NCBI GenBank assembly: GCA_934500835.1
Contig: CAKSTR010000017.1
Coordinates: 1 to 47,614 of the forward strand
DNA from: an uncultured Paracoccaceae bacterium
GTDB taxonomy: Bacteria > Pseudomonadota > Alphaproteobacteria > Rhodobacterales > Rhodobacteraceae
DNA: 47,614 nt
Direction of reading: 5' to 3'
Position numbers and translations under genes: made by a program
In this document: one piece after another, positions 8,274-16,086 of the stretch
How positions within the stretch are numbered: the first letter of the stretch is position 1
How the letters are laid out: each line of letters begins with the position of its first letter
Notes under the pieces: model-generated
Seen by the model: the letters and a program-made list of their open reading frames with translations, nothing else
Databases searched by the model: none
What the model was told of the DNA's origin: nothing

Positions 8274-8705
8274 TCAAAGCAGCCGGGCGCCGGGGCCGTC
8301 ACTTGCCAGATGATCGTCCGCGTTGACCAAGGGGCAGCGTTTCACGCTCAGGCATCCGCAGCCGATGCAGATCGCCATCTTGTCGCGCAGCGCCGTGAGA
8401 AGCTCGATCCGCCGTGTCAGGTCCTCATGCCAGTTTTCGGCGATGCGCTCCCAGTCATCCGTGCCGGGCGGCGCGTCGCGCGGCAGTTGCGAGAGCGCCC
8501 GGGATATCTCGGCAAGCGGGATGCCCGCGCTCTGCGCGATCTTGATGACCGTCACGCGCCGCAGGATTTCACGCCGGTAGACCCGGTGATTGGCCGAAGT
8601 CCTCTCGGATGCGATCAGCCCCCTGCGTTCGTAGAATTGCAGCGTGGAGACAGGCAAACCGCTGCGGCGCGAAAGCTCGCCGACGGACAATTCCTTCTTC
8701 GTCAT
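8274..8705 (-). CDS. soxR: redox-sensitive MerR-family activator SoxR
   Basis: A 143-residue MerR-type regulator with an N-terminal winged helix (LSVGELSRRSGLPVSTLQFY), a dimerisation helix, and the C-terminal cluster CIGCGCLSVKRC giving Cys113, Cys116, Cys118 and Cys124. These are the four ligands of the [2Fe-2S] cluster that senses redox-cycling compounds in SoxR. I start at the ATG at 8705 because the protein then aligns with SoxR from its first residues; an upstream in-frame ATG at 8759 would run through the operator. The gene diverges from an MFS exporter gene and the shared 66-bp spacer holds a perfect SoxR-type operator, so direct control of the exporter is likely. Confidence 0.92.
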   Translation of the reverse strand: MTKKELSVGELSRRSGLPVSTLQFYERRGLIASERTSANHRVYRREILRRVTVIKIAQSAGIPLAEISRALSQLPRDAPPGTDDWERIAENWHEDLTRRIELLTALRDKMAICIGCGCLSVKRCPLVNADDHLASDGPGARLL

Positions 8706-8716
8706 GCGAAAGCTCC

Positions 8717-8747
8717 TTGACCTCAACCAATGTTGAGATTGTAGCAG
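8717..8747 (+). promoter_or_regulatory. SoxR operator within a 19-bp-spaced promoter
   Basis: CTCAAC (8722-8727) and GTTGAG (8732-8737) form a perfect inverted repeat around CAAT, matching the core of SoxR boxes. It sits between a TTGACC -35 (8717-8722) and a TAGCAG -10 (8742-8747) separated by 19 bases. That over-long spacer is the hallmark of promoters activated by MerR-family DNA distortion. The promoter reads toward the MFS gene starting at 8772. Confidence 0.8.
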
Positions 8748-8771
8748 CCTATCCGTCAAGAGGAGGCGGGC

Positions 8772-10220
8772 ATGGCGGACACGGATACCGGGGTGGGGAA
8801 GGACACGGAGACGTTCGTGTCATGGCGGGAGTTTCTCGGAAGCCCTTACGCGGCATCGCTGGCCCTGGTTTGCCTGGCCGTCTGGCTGCATGCGGCCGAC
8901 AGCCTGATCGTCGCCACCATGCTCCCCTCCATTGTGGCCGAGATCGGCGGGGCCGCTCTGGTGGGCTGGTCGGTCTCGCTCTACGAGATCGGATCGATTG
9001 TCGCGGGAGCGGCCAGCGCCTTGCTGGCCATGCGCTTCGGACTGCGCGGACCGATGAGCATGGCCGCCGCCCTGTTCGGGCTCGGCTGCATCCTCAGCGC
9101 CGTCAGCCTGACCATGCCGTTGCTTCTGGCGGGGCGCGCCTTGCAAGGCGTCGGCGGCGGCGGCCTGGTGGCGATGGGCTTCGTCGCGATCGGCCAGATA
9201 TTCCCGCGCCGCTACATCGCCCGTGCCATGGCGGCGGTTTCGACCCTTTGGGGCGTCTCGGCCTTCGCCGGGCCGCTGGTCGGCGGCTTTTTCGTGGAAT
9301 ATGCGACCTGGCGCTGGGGCTTCGCCTTCTTCGGCTGCCAGGCATTCGCCCTCGCCCTCTGGATCGTCTTGCGAAGCGACACGGGCCTCGCGCGATCCAC
9401 GGCCGCGGCTGCCGACTTCCCCGTCAGGCGTCTGTCCCTGCTGTGTCTCGCCGTCGTTCTGGTGGCCTTCGGCGGTGTCGAGGTCTCCGTCCTGCGAACG
9501 GTCCCTTCTGTCGCCGCCGGTCTGATCTGTCTGATCGGCTTTCTGTGGTTGGACGAGCGCGCGGGCAACAGCCGGCTTCTCCCGCACCGCCCGTTCGATC
9601 CGTGGCGGCCGGCCGGTGCCGCGCTGCTCATGATCCTGTCGATGTCGATGGCAACGATCGCTGTCACGGCGTTCGGGCCGCTGCTGGTCACCGCGATCCA
9701 CGGCGTCTCCGCGCTTACCGCCGGTTACATCGTTGCCTGCTCGTCCATCGGCTGGTCGGTCATGGCCGTTCTGGTCAGCGGATTGCCGGAGCGGTTCGAC
9801 CAGCTGATCATCGCCCTCGGCATGACGGTCGTGGCCCTCAGCATCCTCGGCTTTCTCCATGCGGTTCCCAACGGCCCTGTCTGGCTGATCGCCGTATTCG
9901 CGGCGATGGAGGGCGGCGGGTTCGGGATGGCCTGGACCTTCATTCTCCGGCGAACGATAGCCCTCGCCGATGCGGACGAGGTCCAGCGTGTTTCCGGGGC
10001 GATCCCCACGATACAGCGGCTCGGCTACGCCCTCGGCGCGGCCTATGTCGGGATCGTGGCGAATGCCTCGGGCCTGCTGTCCATGCAGACGGCAGCAGAC
10101 GCCGCGAAGGTTGCCCGATGGATCTTCGTGTCATGCCTGCCCTTCGCGGCAATCGGGCTGATCGCCATGGGCGCGCTGGTACGGAACCGGAGCGAGGGAT
10201 CGCGACCGGACGCAAAATGA
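8772..10220 (+). CDS. MFS drug-exporter-type transporter
   Basis: A 482-residue major facilitator protein with many hydrophobic segments. The loop GRFGLRGPM-like (ALLAMRFGLRGPM) after the second helix and GRALQGVGGGG in helix 4-5 are typical of proton-driven multidrug exporters of the DHA2/EmrB class. The N-terminus is cytoplasmic and hydrophilic (first 25 residues), and the ATG follows an AGAGGAGGC site. It lies downstream of a SoxR-box promoter and divergent from soxR, which suggests it expels redox-cycling compounds such as phenazines or quinones. The substrate is inferred from regulation only. Confidence 0.85.
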   Translation: MADTDTGVGKDTETFVSWREFLGSPYAASLALVCLAVWLHAADSLIVATMLPSIVAEIGGAALVGWSVSLYEIGSIVAGAASALLAMRFGLRGPMSMAAALFGLGCILSAVSLTMPLLLAGRALQGVGGGGLVAMGFVAIGQIFPRRYIARAMAAVSTLWGVSAFAGPLVGGFFVEYATWRWGFAFFGCQAFALALWIVLRSDTGLARSTAAAADFPVRRLSLLCLAVVLVAFGGVEVSVLRTVPSVAAGLICLIGFLWLDERAGNSRLLPHRPFDPWRPAGAALLMILSMSMATIAVTAFGPLLVTAIHGVSALTAGYIVACSSIGWSVMAVLVSGLPERFDQLIIALGMTVVALSILGFLHAVPNGPVWLIAVFAAMEGGGFGMAWTFILRRTIALADADEVQRVSGAIPTIQRLGYALGAAYVGIVANASGLLSMQTAADAAKVARWIFVSCLPFAAIGLIAMGALVRNRSEGSRPDAK

Positions 10221-10626
10221 TCCGAGCGGGAGGGGCATTGAGCGGACGACGGCTTCGGCGGCATCGGTACCGCGCCGGCAGGGTTTCGTTGCATCGCGTT
10301 CGAGTGGCAGCTCTACGGAACGCTGTCCTTGGGGTTAAGCCGACCGGCGGCAAAAGAGCCGGGCACGACGCGTTCGGCTCCGTCAGCGCTGTGACGCGGA
10401 ACACGTAGATAATCCATGGTCAACGCTTGGCCATCTTCCGCGCGCCGCATCACTGAAGCCCGGTAAGCGCCATAATTTCGTGGTCGCCGGGCGCGTCCTT
10501 GCCTTACAACCGAGGTATCTCCACACGGCAGATCGCCGCGGTATCGGGGGTTGCTGGCGACCTCGGGGACTCGCGGCGGGATAACGGACGGTCGGAGCAA
10601 TCCCCCTTCGGCCACACCCGAAGAAA
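10221..10626. other. intergenic gap without a supported gene
   Basis: This 406-bp spacer separates the stop of the MFS gene from the stop of the LysR-type gene (convergent). A 100-codon minus-strand frame (10313-10615) is present, but its composition is Arg/Pro/Gly-rich and I recognise no domain in it. I see no strong terminator hairpin, tRNA or IS end. Confidence 0.4.
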
Positions 10627-11550
10627 TCAGGGGACCTCCGGAGGATCGTTCGGGATATCGGTATCGCAGGCCCGGAAACGGATGCGCCGGATGATTTCCA
10701 GGATCTTCCCGACTTCCGGCCGCAGGGTCCGGATGTCAGGCACCGCCGCGAGCAGCGAGACCTCCAGCGCCGGCTCCAGCGGGCGCCAGGCCAGCCCCTG
10801 ATCCTCCTGCCCGAACATGGTGAACTCGTCGACCAGCGTCACCCCGAGCCCCTGCCGCACGAGGTTGACCGCGATATTGTAGCGGTTAGTCTCCAGCCTG
10901 CGGGCCGACCGTCGGTTGAAGCCGGGCACATTGCCGGCCAGCATGGCGACGATCCCCATGTCGGTGGTGATGGCGATCAGGTCCCGATCCTCGATCTGGT
11001 CCGGCGTGATGGCGTTGCAGCACGCCAGCGGATCATCCGCGGAAAACACGCAGACGATCCTGCCCCGCGCGACGGGGATGGTGTCCGGCAACGGCTCGGT
11101 CCCCGCATGGACCATAAGCCCCAGGTCGTACTGGCGCCGCGCCACCGCGGCGGCGATGTCATGGTTCGGGTGCATGTCGAGGATGAACCCCTGACCGTTT
11201 CCCCCCTTGCGGTGACGGCTCGCGACCAATGGCAGGACGGAAAGCGAGAGCGATGGCGTCGATGCGACGCGAACCACGTTGGGCCGCATCCCGCGGATGG
11301 AATCGACGTGGCGGTCGAAGCGCGACAGTTCCTCGTAGATCCGGGTCGCCTCGCCGATCAGCCGCTGCGCCGCCTCTGTGGCGACCAGCCGGCCCCTGCG
11401 CCGCTCGAAGAGCAGGATGCCGTGCCTGCGCTCGATCAGCCCGATCGCCTTCGAGACCGAGGGCTGCGCCATGTTCAACGCCCGCGCCGCCCCGGACACC
11501 GAGCCGAGCTGCATCACCGTGACGAAAACCTCGATCTCCCGCCGGTCCAT
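10627..11550 (-). CDS. LysR-family transcriptional regulator
   Basis: A 307-residue LysR regulator. The N-terminal helix-turn-helix (EVFVTVMQLGSVSGAARALN, then AQPSVSKAIGLIERR) is standard. The rest is the two-lobe periplasmic-binding-like effector domain, ending with a hydrophobic VNLVRQGLGVTLVDEF segment that commonly closes the ligand cleft. I prefer the ATG at 11550 (MDRREIEVF), which has a GAGG site 8 bases upstream, over the in-frame ATG at 11562. It diverges from the ABC binding-protein gene across 110 bp, so it probably controls the uptake operon at 11661-15385 in response to its substrate. Confidence 0.9.
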   Translation of the reverse strand: MDRREIEVFVTVMQLGSVSGAARALNMAQPSVSKAIGLIERRHGILLFERRRGRLVATEAAQRLIGEATRIYEELSRFDRHVDSIRGMRPNVVRVASTPSLSLSVLPLVASRHRKGGNGQGFILDMHPNHDIAAAVARRQYDLGLMVHAGTEPLPDTIPVARGRIVCVFSADDPLACCNAITPDQIEDRDLIAITTDMGIVAMLAGNVPGFNRRSARRLETNRYNIAVNLVRQGLGVTLVDEFTMFGQEDQGLAWRPLEPALEVSLLAAVPDIRTLRPEVGKILEIIRRIRFRACDTDIPNDPPEVP

Positions 11551-11660
11551 CCCATGCCTCATAGCTATGGATTATGCAAAACAAAGCATTAGACAGCATG
11601 ATTTTCGCGGCCGCATAGTCAAGCGACAAGAAAAACAAAACGATCCAACGGAGAGACCCC
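11551..11660. promoter_or_regulatory. divergent LysR/ABC-operon control region
   Basis: An AT-rich 110-bp spacer. ATGC (11574-11577) and GCAT (11586-11589) form an interrupted palindrome around eight A-rich bases, close to a LysR-type binding site though the T-to-A distance is 12 rather than 11. GGAGAG before 11661 is the ribosome-binding site of the binding-protein gene. Confidence 0.45.
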
Positions 11661-12452
11661 ATGAAAATCGGCAGAAGATCCGCCCTGTTCGGCGCGGCCC
11701 TGATCGCGCTGCTCCCCGCCGCAGCGGCGGCACAGGAAACCACCGAATTCGACCGCATGATGGAGCAAAAGACGATCCGCGCCGGCGCCGTGGAAGCGAA
11801 GCCCTGGTTCCAGAAGGATTTTGCCACTGGCGAATGGACCGGGCTGGTGCCCGACATCCTGGATGCGGTCTTCGAGCCGCAAGGTATCAAGGTCGAATAT
11901 GTCGAAACCCAGTGGGGCACGGCGGTCGCCGGTCTCCAGTCGCAGCGCTTCGACCTGATGGGCGCCTATAACGAAACCCCCGAACGCGCCGAGGCGATCG
12001 ACTTCACCGACGAGATCGGTGGCCTTCGTCTGTCGATCCTCACACTGGAAGGCGAGGCCGAAAGCTTCGACAGCTGGGAGAAGATCAATTCGCCCGAGGT
12101 GAAGCTGGCGGTGATCGACGGCTCCGGGGCCGCGCGTATCCTGCAACCCAAGCTGACCGAAACAAGCTGGGTGGTGGTGCCTTCCAGCGACGGCATGTTC
12201 CTTGAACTGGAAAGCGGGCGGGTCGATGCGCTTGTCACCTCCGACGCCCAGATCGCGGATTATCTCAACAGCCGCGGCCGCGGCACGATGATCATCCCCG
12301 AGCCGGTTGAGCGCCAGCCCACCAACATCGGCCTGCGCAAATCCGGGGACCAGAAGCTGCATGACTGGCTGGATGCGGAACTGGCCAGGCTGGAGGCCAG
12401 CGGCGCCATGGACGAGATCTGGGCGAAATACACCACGGTCGCGGCGGACTGA
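11661..12452 (+). CDS. amino-acid-type ABC transporter periplasmic binding protein
   Basis: A 263-residue family 3 solute-binding protein. A Sec signal peptide covers residues 1 to about 24 (positive MKIGRRS, hydrophobic core, AAAAAQE cleavage region). The two-lobe domain has the family features RAGAVEAKPWFQKD, then GLVPDILDAVF, and WGTAVAGLQSQRFDLMGAYNETPERAEAIDF-like text typical of binding proteins for polar amino acids. It is first in an operon with an ATPase, one permease and an MmgE/PrpD enzyme; stops and starts are 1-2 bases apart. The ligand is probably a small carboxylated compound later metabolised by the PrpD-family enzyme; this is inferred from context. Confidence 0.88.
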   Translation: MKIGRRSALFGAALIALLPAAAAAQETTEFDRMMEQKTIRAGAVEAKPWFQKDFATGEWTGLVPDILDAVFEPQGIKVEYVETQWGTAVAGLQSQRFDLMGAYNETPERAEAIDFTDEIGGLRLSILTLEGEAESFDSWEKINSPEVKLAVIDGSGAARILQPKLTETSWVVVPSSDGMFLELESGRVDALVTSDAQIADYLNSRGRGTMIIPEPVERQPTNIGLRKSGDQKLHDWLDAELARLEASGAMDEIWAKYTTVAAD

Positions 12453-12453
12453 C

Positions 12454-13254
12454 ATGGAGGCGGGGGAAGAACCGATCCTGCGGATCGAGGATCTGCGGAA
12501 ATCCTATGGCGCGCTGGAGGTCCTGAAGGGAGTCTCGTTCGAGGTCTTTCCCCGTCAGGTCGTCGGCCTGCTCGGGCGCAGCGGCTCGGGGAAATCCACG
12601 CTGCTGCGCTGCCTGAACTTCCTGGAACACGCCGATTCCGGGCGCATCCTGCTGGAAGGGGAAGAGGTCGGCGTCGACAGCTCGTCGGGTCGGCGACGCC
12701 CGCATCCCGCCACGGTCCTTGCGCGGCAACGCCGCCAGATGGCGATGGTGTTCCAGAACTTCAACCTATGGCCGCATATGACGGTGATCGAGAATGTCGT
12801 CGAAGGCCCGGCCCGCGTGCTCGGCCTGCCGCAGGAGGAGGCGCGGGCGGAGGCTATGCGGCTCCTGCGCGATGTCGGGATGGACCACAAGGCCGATCAG
12901 TATCCGATCCGGCTGTCGGGCGGCCAGCAGCAGCGGGTGGCCATCGCCCGCGCACTGGCGATGCGCCCGAAGCTGATGCTGTTCGACGAGCCGACCTCCT
13001 CCCTCGACCCCGAGCTTGTGGCCGAGGTTCTGCGGGTGATGCGCGACCTTGCCGCCGCCGGGACCACCATGCTGGTGGTGACGCACGAGATGGCCTTCGC
13101 CCGCGATGTCTGCGACCGGGTGATGCTGCTGCACGAGGGCGAGCTGATCGAATCAGGCCCGCCGCGGGCGGTGATGCTGGAGTCGCAAAACCCCATCGCC
13201 GCGTCTTTCTTTGCCGGGCTGCGCGGCGAGGCCGCCCTGCCCGAAGGAACCTGA
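12454..13254 (+). CDS. amino-acid-type ABC transporter ATP-binding protein
   Basis: A 266-residue nucleotide-binding subunit of the GlnQ/HisP group. Walker A is at residues 41-49 (GRSGSGKST), the signature LSGGQQQR near 154, Walker B LMLFDEPTSSLDPE near 172, and the switch His in VVTHEM. A 15-residue insertion rich in Ser/Arg (VGVDSSSGRRRPHPATVLAR) follows the Walker A helix, in the position where some family members carry a variable loop. The ATG lies 1 base after the stop of the binding-protein gene. A longer frame runs upstream but overlaps that gene, so 12454 is the start. Confidence 0.92.
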   Translation: MEAGEEPILRIEDLRKSYGALEVLKGVSFEVFPRQVVGLLGRSGSGKSTLLRCLNFLEHADSGRILLEGEEVGVDSSSGRRRPHPATVLARQRRQMAMVFQNFNLWPHMTVIENVVEGPARVLGLPQEEARAEAMRLLRDVGMDHKADQYPIRLSGGQQQRVAIARALAMRPKLMLFDEPTSSLDPELVAEVLRVMRDLAAAGTTMLVVTHEMAFARDVCDRVMLLHEGELIESGPPRAVMLESQNPIAASFFAGLRGEAALPEGT

Positions 13255-13256
13255 AC

Positions 13257-13931
13257 ATGGACTACGACTGGAACTTCGGTGTCCTGTGGGAATACCGCGG
13301 GATGCTCTGGCAGGGCATTCTCACCACCGTCAGGATCGTCGGTCTTTCGGTGGCCTTGGGCATCCTGATCGGCATGCTCCTGACCCCGCTGCGGATGTCG
13401 GACCGCGCTGTCCTGCGCTGGCCCGCGACCGCCGTCATCGAGACCTTCCGCTCGGCCCCGCCGCTGGTGCTGGTGGTCTGGAGCTATTACTGCCTGCCGA
13501 TCCTGACCGGCCTCACCCTGCCGGGCTACTGGACCTGCGTGGTGGCGATCTCGCTCTATTCCGGGGTCTATTTCGCCGAGATCTTCCGTTCGGGCGTGCA
13601 GGCGGTGGACCGGGGGCTGATCGAGGCCGCGCATTCGGTCGGCATGTCCCGCCTGCTGATCCTGAAGCGGATCGTCGTGCCGCTGGCCTTCCTGCGCATC
13701 ATGCCGCCCTTCACCGGGCAATGCATCATGGCGATCAAGAACTCGGTCCTCGGCAGCTACATCGCGGTGGGCGAGGTGCTTTACGAGGGGCAGCGGCTCA
13801 GCACCCACACCTTCCGCCCGCTGGAGATCCTGACCTTCGTCGCCCTGTTCTTCATCTGCACTATCATGCCCCTTTCGCTGATCGCGGGGGCGATCGAGCG
13901 GCGCGTCTACCGCCGCTATTTCAGGCGCTGA
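13257..13931 (+). CDS. amino-acid-type ABC transporter permease
   Basis: A 224-residue inner-membrane protein with about five transmembrane segments and the EAA motif EAAHSVGMSRLLILKRIVVP that contacts the ATPase. The N-terminal WQGILTTVRIVGLSVALGIL segment and ETFRSAPPLVLVVW loop are characteristic of HisMQ-type permeases. Only one permease gene is present, so it probably forms a homodimer. The ATG at 13257 follows the ATPase stop by 2 bases, and the next gene starts 2 bases after its stop. Confidence 0.9.
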   Translation: MDYDWNFGVLWEYRGMLWQGILTTVRIVGLSVALGILIGMLLTPLRMSDRAVLRWPATAVIETFRSAPPLVLVVWSYYCLPILTGLTLPGYWTCVVAISLYSGVYFAEIFRSGVQAVDRGLIEAAHSVGMSRLLILKRIVVPLAFLRIMPPFTGQCIMAIKNSVLGSYIAVGEVLYEGQRLSTHTFRPLEILTFVALFFICTIMPLSLIAGAIERRVYRRYFRR

Positions 13932-13933
13932 CC

Positions 13934-15385
13934 ATGGCCGAGGATTTGATGCCGCCCGCCCAGACCAGTCCGACGCGGCGGATCGCCGATTTCGCCGCCT
14001 CGCTCCGGCCGGAGGACATTCCGGAACCCGTGCGGGCGACCTGGAGGCTTCACGTCGCCGATACGCTGGCCTGCGCCGCCGCCGGGGCGCTGCTGCCGGT
14101 GGCCGCGGATGTGCGGCGTTTCGCGCAGGCCGCGGGCAACCCGGCGGCCCATGCGCCGGTGATCGGCAGTCCGCACCGGACCTCGCCGATGCTGGCGGCG
14201 CTTGCGAATGCCTTTTCGGCCAATGCGCTGGACTTCGACGACGGGTTCGAGCGGAACGGCAAGGGCATGGGGCATCCAGGCGCCTCGCTGGTCGCCGCAG
14301 CCCTCGCCGCCCTGGGGGAAAGGCCGGTCGGCGGCGAGGAGTTCCTCGCCGCGATCATCGCCGGGGCCGAGGTGAACAACCGGCTGATCCTGTCGATCCA
14401 GCCCGGCGCGGCCCGCTTCCACGAGGTCTACGGAGTAGGCCAGCATCAGACCTTGGGGGCGGCCGTCACCTATGCCCGTCTGCGCGGCCTGCCCGCCGCG
14501 CAGATGGAGAACGCCATCGGCCTGGCGGCCAGCCTGACCGCGGTCCCGAGCCTGCACAAATACAACTGGCAGCACCGTCCCATCGTCACGCTGAAGGACT
14601 TCGTCGCCCCGGCCGCGCAGGCGGGCGTGCAGGCGGTGGAGCTTGCCCTGATCGGACTGCGCGGGCCCGAGGCGGTGTTCGACGGCCCGCAGGGCTATTG
14701 GAAGATGGTCGGCTCCGACCGGTTCGACCCTGACCTGCTGACCGGCGGACTGGGGCAGGACTGGCTGGCAGGCGAGGGCGCGTTCAAGACCTATCCGGCC
14801 TGCCGCTGGATCGCCCCTGCGCTGGAAGCCTTCGAGCGCGCTCTGCGGGACGGCGGGGCAAGGGCGGACGAGATCGAGGCGGTGACGGTGCATTCCTTTG
14901 CCGATGTGGCCGCCCTGATGGCCCACTTCCCTCCGGCGAATGCGATAGATGCGCAGTTCAGCCTGCCCCACCTGCTCGGCTGCATCGCAAAGGGTCTGCG
15001 GCCCGGGTTGCCATGGTTCACTGCAGAGGCTCTTGCCGACAGCGGGATAAGAGCCTTTGCCCGGCTGCTCTGCTTCAGAACCGACCCGGCGATGGATGCG
15101 GCCATGCGGGGGCCGACGCGGCGGCCCTCGGCCAGGGTGGAGGTCCGGCTGAAGGACGGCCGCGAGATATCGGCTACGGTCGAGGCTCCCCTGGGGGGGA
15201 CGATCCGGCCCCTGTCCGACAAGATGGTCCGGCAAAAGATCGTGCTGCTTCTCGATCAGGCGGGCTTGGATTGTTCCGGACGCTTCGAGCACTTCCTGCG
15301 GCGGCCGGAAAGCAGCCCCGATGTGCGGGACAGCCTCTCGCCGCTGTTTCAAGATCTCTGCTTTTCGGCCGGGGAGACTGAATGA
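13934..15385 (+). CDS. MmgE/PrpD-family enzyme
   Basis: A 483-residue member of the MmgE/PrpD family, which includes 2-methylcitrate dehydratase, cis-aconitate decarboxylase and iminodisuccinate epimerase. The N-terminal all-helical domain contains ANAFSANALDFDDGF, MGHPGASLVAAALA and AIIAGAEVNNRL, all typical of the family active-site half, followed by the small alpha/beta domain (EAVTVHSF...). It lacks neighbours of the methylcitrate cycle and is the last gene of an ABC uptake operon. It therefore most likely acts on the imported ligand, for example by dehydration or epimerisation of a carboxylic or amino acid. The exact reaction cannot be read from the sequence. Confidence 0.85.
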   Translation: MAEDLMPPAQTSPTRRIADFAASLRPEDIPEPVRATWRLHVADTLACAAAGALLPVAADVRRFAQAAGNPAAHAPVIGSPHRTSPMLAALANAFSANALDFDDGFERNGKGMGHPGASLVAAALAALGERPVGGEEFLAAIIAGAEVNNRLILSIQPGAARFHEVYGVGQHQTLGAAVTYARLRGLPAAQMENAIGLAASLTAVPSLHKYNWQHRPIVTLKDFVAPAAQAGVQAVELALIGLRGPEAVFDGPQGYWKMVGSDRFDPDLLTGGLGQDWLAGEGAFKTYPACRWIAPALEAFERALRDGGARADEIEAVTVHSFADVAALMAHFPPANAIDAQFSLPHLLGCIAKGLRPGLPWFTAEALADSGIRAFARLLCFRTDPAMDAAMRGPTRRPSARVEVRLKDGREISATVEAPLGGTIRPLSDKMVRQKIVLLLDQAGLDCSGRFEHFLRRPESSPDVRDSLSPLFQDLCFSAGETE

Positions 15386-16086
15386 TAGCGCCGCTGGCCG
15401 CGAGCGCTGGACCAGCGTCACTCCTTCGATGTTTATCGAGGTGCCGAACGCATCCACAGGGCGCTCGCGTTGAGAGGAGCGGTGCATTCAAGGAATGGCC
15501 TGCCGTGGAAGATGGGGTGGTTGCCGTCGAGGCAGCTTATTCCGGATTGAAATTTTGTGTCCTGCACCTCTACCGCCACTGCGGATTGTGCGGGATCGCC
15601 CTTCAGGAACGATTGCCATGCGAGGTGTCCCTGGCGCCCTATTCCGGCCAAGACGACCGGCCCGCTTTGGTGACGCAAAGGCTATGACGCACCGCCGGGG
15701 TCCGGAATGCCCTGCCTTGCGATAGGATTATCTGCAATCAACGATCCTTTGATCAATGCGCTCGGCCGGAGAGGCGAAATCGCGGTCCCCGGGGTGTTCG
15801 ATCCTCGGCATCCGGCGGGCGGGATGAATCCGGCTCGCGCCAAGGTCTCGCGCAAGATGCCCGGAGCGCTTCACCTGGCGAGCGAGGGTCCCGGTCAGAA
15901 TAGACTTGACAGTTTCGGCAGGTTTTCGGCAGGCTGACCGGGCGTCGCCCATGCTGCGACGCGTCAGAGCACGCCCGCTCAACTTTTGTCGATGACGATC
16001 CGGAGTTCGCACCTCTCGGGACAGGGCTTGTAGCGCGGAAGGTCCGGTATCCGGCCCTTCTGGTATGAGACTGTCAGGAGGAACGG
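15386..16086. other. 701-bp intergenic region without a supported gene
   Basis: This is the longest gene-free stretch. Short frames occur on both strands but none has a credible start, codon pattern or recognisable domain. An imperfect inverted repeat with 10-base arms (16038-16047 and 16051-16060, one mismatch, loop TAT) lies 27 bases before the next ATG and could be an operator or a leader hairpin. A TTGACA hexamer at 15906 has no matching -10. The stretch may be an eroded gene. Confidence 0.4.

Noticed and set aside
10313..10615. 100-codon minus-strand frame in the MFS-LysR gap
   Set aside because: Composition biased to Arg/Pro/Gly, no start site with a ribosome-binding sequence, no recognisable domain.
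15906..15911. Consensus-like TTGACA as a promoter -35
   Set aside because: No AT-rich -10 within 15-19 bases; probably chance.
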